This document shows positions 14,309 to 15,851 of a DNA stretch of 15,851 bases, piece by piece. How positions within the stretch are numbered: the first letter of the stretch is position 1; each line of letters begins with the position of its first letter. The stretch covers positions 1 through 15,851 of the forward strand of contig CAKUQM010000038.1 of assembly GCA_934675465.1 (NCBI GenBank), given 5' to 3'. This stretch comes from an uncultured Erysipelotrichaceae bacterium (GTDB taxonomy: Bacteria; Bacillota_I; Bacilli_A; Erysipelotrichales; Erysipelotrichaceae). The notes below the pieces were generated by a model. It made no database searches. It saw only the letters and a list, made by a program, of their open reading frames with translations, and was not told the origin of the DNA. Position numbers and translations under genes: made by a program.

Positions 14309-15652
14309 CTAGATATTAAGATTGATGATGATATCTTCAGATTTGTTATCACCAAATAGACCTGTCATATAGATAGGTAGATAGATGTTTTTATCATCAA
14401 TTTCTATATTAGATGGTGATAGAATATAAGCTTTCTTAATAGAGTATTCTCTGGCATTTAATAAATTGTCTAATGCCTTATGAAGCTTATAATCTTTACC
14501 TGATTTGATTTCAAGTGGAATGATTTGATTGTCATATTCCATCAAAAAGTCAATTTCTCCAATGTTCTTGTTCTTAAAATAATATGGCGTGATATTGTTG
14601 CTTATTAGCTCTTCAGCAATATAATTTTCAAATAATGCACCATTATTAATTTCGTAATCAGGATTCATATCAAGAAGTTCTTTACTAACATAGTCTGGGT
14701 AACATGATGTTAATAATCCGACATCAGACATAAATAACTTAAATTGGTTTGTAGACTTCGAAAGGATTAATGGAGCCTTCGGTTCATTCGCAATGTAAAT
14801 AGGTATAGCTACTGCAGCATCTTTAAGCCATAAGAAACTGTTTTCGTAACGATCAAACTTTAATTCTTTGTCTAATTGTGTAAACACAAATCTTCTATTT
14901 TGTTGATTAAGTTGAGCTGGAATAGAATCAAAGATTGAAATGATTTTTAGCTTCTTATCATCATTCTCATATTTAATAAAATCAGCTTTGTATTGTCTTA
15001 TGATATTCTGCTGTTCATCACGAACTTCACGTAAATTCCTTGTTTTGACAAAAGTATCAACAACAGAGGGCATACCACCACAAATTAGATAATAATAAAA
15101 GGCGTTTAACATACGTTTATGAATTATTTCATCAACTGGTTCTAATTTTACATAACATTCTTTTAAATATTTGATTGTAGTATCATTAATTCCAATCGCA
15201 TTAACAAATTCGAATAAGTTCATGGGGAACATTTGAAACATATCCACATAGCCAACAGGAATACTCTTTATGCCCTTTAATTCAACACCTAAGTTAGAAC
15301 CACTTAGAATATATCTATATTTTCCTTCATCAACTAAAAATTTAATTTTAGTGATTATTTCAGGATATAGTTGCACCTCATCTAAAAAGATAACTGATTC
15401 GCCTTCTATTAGCTGGATATCAGAATACAGTGCTAATTTCATCGAAATATCTTCAGCATTACTTAAATCTTTAATCGCATTTAAGATATCTTCTCTTTCT
15501 TGGAAGTTAACCTCAAAATAAGAAATATTATTTTTCTTCAGCATTTCTCTTATTAGATAAGTCTTGCCAACTTGTCTTGCACCATATATAAGTAAGGCTT
15601 TTTTACTATCGTTTATCCAATTTTGAATCTTATCTTCATATTGTCTTTTCAT
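14309..15652 (-). CDS. AAA+ ATPase with AAA_14 and DUF4143 domains (COG1373-type)
   Basis: From the ATG at 15652 the protein is 447 aa. Walker A is GARQVGKT (24-31), Walker B VIFLDEVQ (87-94), and a sensor-like YILSGSNLG lies at 114-122, all in the AAA_14 domain. The C-terminal DUF4143 region ends with GEIDFLMEYDNQIIPLEIKSG (365-385). D368 and E381-x-K383 have the spacing of a PD-(D/E)xK nuclease core. The ATG is preferred because AGGAG (15661-15665) lies eight bases upstream; a longer frame to 15715 would run through a repeat. The family is widespread, often strain-variable, and of unproven function. The gene stands alone, downstream of three 33-bp-spaced repeats that probably belong to its control region. 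Confidence 0.88.
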   Translation of the reverse strand: MKRQYEDKIQNWINDSKKALLIYGARQVGKTYLIREMLKKNNISYFEVNFQEREDILNAIKDLSNAEDISMKLALYSDIQLIEGESVIFLDEVQLYPEIITKIKFLVDEGKYRYILSGSNLGVELKGIKSIPVGYVDMFQMFPMNLFEFVNAIGINDTTIKYLKECYVKLEPVDEIIHKRMLNAFYYYLICGGMPSVVDTFVKTRNLREVRDEQQNIIRQYKADFIKYENDDKKLKIISIFDSIPAQLNQQNRRFVFTQLDKELKFDRYENSFLWLKDAAVAIPIYIANEPKAPLILSKSTNQFKLFMSDVGLLTSCYPDYVSKELLDMNPDYEINNGALFENYIAEELISNNITPYYFKNKNIGEIDFLMEYDNQIIPLEIKSGKDYKLHKALDNLLNAREYSIKKAYILSPSNIEIDDKNIYLPIYMTGLFGDNKSEDIIINLNI

Positions 15653-15684
15653 CTTAAATGCTCCTTTTTCTTTATAATACATCA

Positions 15685-15766
15685 TTTTGCCCCGTTTTTC
15701 ATGATTTTTGAGCATAGTTTTGCCCCGTTTTTCTCAAGATTTAGGTATAATTTTGCCCCGTTTTTC
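15685..15766 (-). repeat. Three 16-bp direct repeats with exact 33-bp period upstream of the ATPase gene
   Basis: The + strand 16-mer TTTTGCCCCGTTTTTC occurs at 15685-15700, 15718-15733 and 15751-15766. The 17-bp spacers differ, but each starts (minus strand) with a loosely shared TATAC, TATGC or GATGT. The G/C core stands out in A/T-rich DNA. The nearest copy ends 32 bases before the ATPase start. An operator array for autoregulation is the simplest reading. Confidence 0.85.
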
Positions 15767-15805
15767 TAAAAGGTTGTAGAACACAAGTTAAAATGATACC
15801 ACTTT

Positions 15806-15842
15806 ATAAGGCCTAGGCATGTACTGTCTAAGCCTTATTTTG
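15806..15842 (+). terminator. Terminator-like hairpin with no assigned gene
   Basis: ATAAGGC-C-TAGGCA pairs with TGTCTA-A-GCCTTAT (one C-A mismatch, one G-U) around TGTAC, followed by TTTTGTTATTG. The orientation is +, but the only nearby gene is on the minus strand, so the transcript it ends is unknown. Confidence 0.55.
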
Positions 15843-15851
15843 TTATTGTTT

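Noticed and set aside
15685..15766. 33-bp repeats before the ATPase gene as a second type III antitoxin or a small CRISPR
   Set aside because: Spacers are only 17 bp, there is no terminator between the repeats and the gene, the repeats lack the stem-loop plus tail pattern, and the protein is an AAA+ ATPase, not a ToxN-like nuclease or Cas protein.

Overview
The window looks like chromosome from a low-GC Gram-positive bacterium (Firmicutes). It is strongly A+T rich, the RBSs are AGGAGG-like, TGG codes for Trp throughout and TGA acts as stop, and there is a purine riboswitch and a Firmicutes-type tmRNA. An Erysipelotrichia-like gut or oral commensal would fit, but that placement is inferred from general character and not from a marker gene.

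Region 1 (1-7009) is a beta-glucoside uptake and hydrolysis module. A divergent PRD-type PTS regulator (cut by the window edge) faces a + strand operon: GH1 6-phospho-beta-glycosidase, PTS EIIB, EIIC, a hairpin terminator, EIIA, a second GH1 paralogue, and a COG2509-type FAD-dependent oxidoreductase. A 22-bp perfect inverted repeat lies between regulator and operon and is the likely operator. Sugar enters as a 6-phosphate through EIIABC and is cleaved by the two GH1 enzymes, which carry the Ser/Lys/Tyr phosphate-binding signature.

Region 2 (about 7089-12811) is a purine salvage and nucleoside uptake operon under a guanine-class purine riboswitch. Its order is xpt, BMP/PnrA-type lipoprotein, a strong terminator, double ABC ATPase, and two permeases. 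The riboswitch platform is very compact: the xpt ribosome-binding site forms the 3' arm of the terminator, and xpt starts at a TTG at the end of the U-tract.

Region 3 (about 12840-13615, minus strand) is a type III toxin-antitoxin (ToxIN/AbiQ-type) locus, the most notable system here. Three almost identical 37-nt tandem repeats (the antitoxin RNA, with pseudoknot-compatible complementarity) are followed by a terminator and then a 183-aa ToxN/AbiQ-like endoribonuclease starting at GTG. A 13-bp bidirectional terminator separates it from the convergent ABC operon.

Region 4 (13834-14274) is ssrA (tmRNA) with its promoter and terminator. Region 5 (14283-15851) is a minus-strand AAA+ ATPase of the AAA_14/DUF4143 type. 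It is preceded by three copies of a 16-bp sequence at an exact 33-bp period, a probable regulatory array of unknown function. An unassigned + strand terminator-like hairpin lies at the window end.
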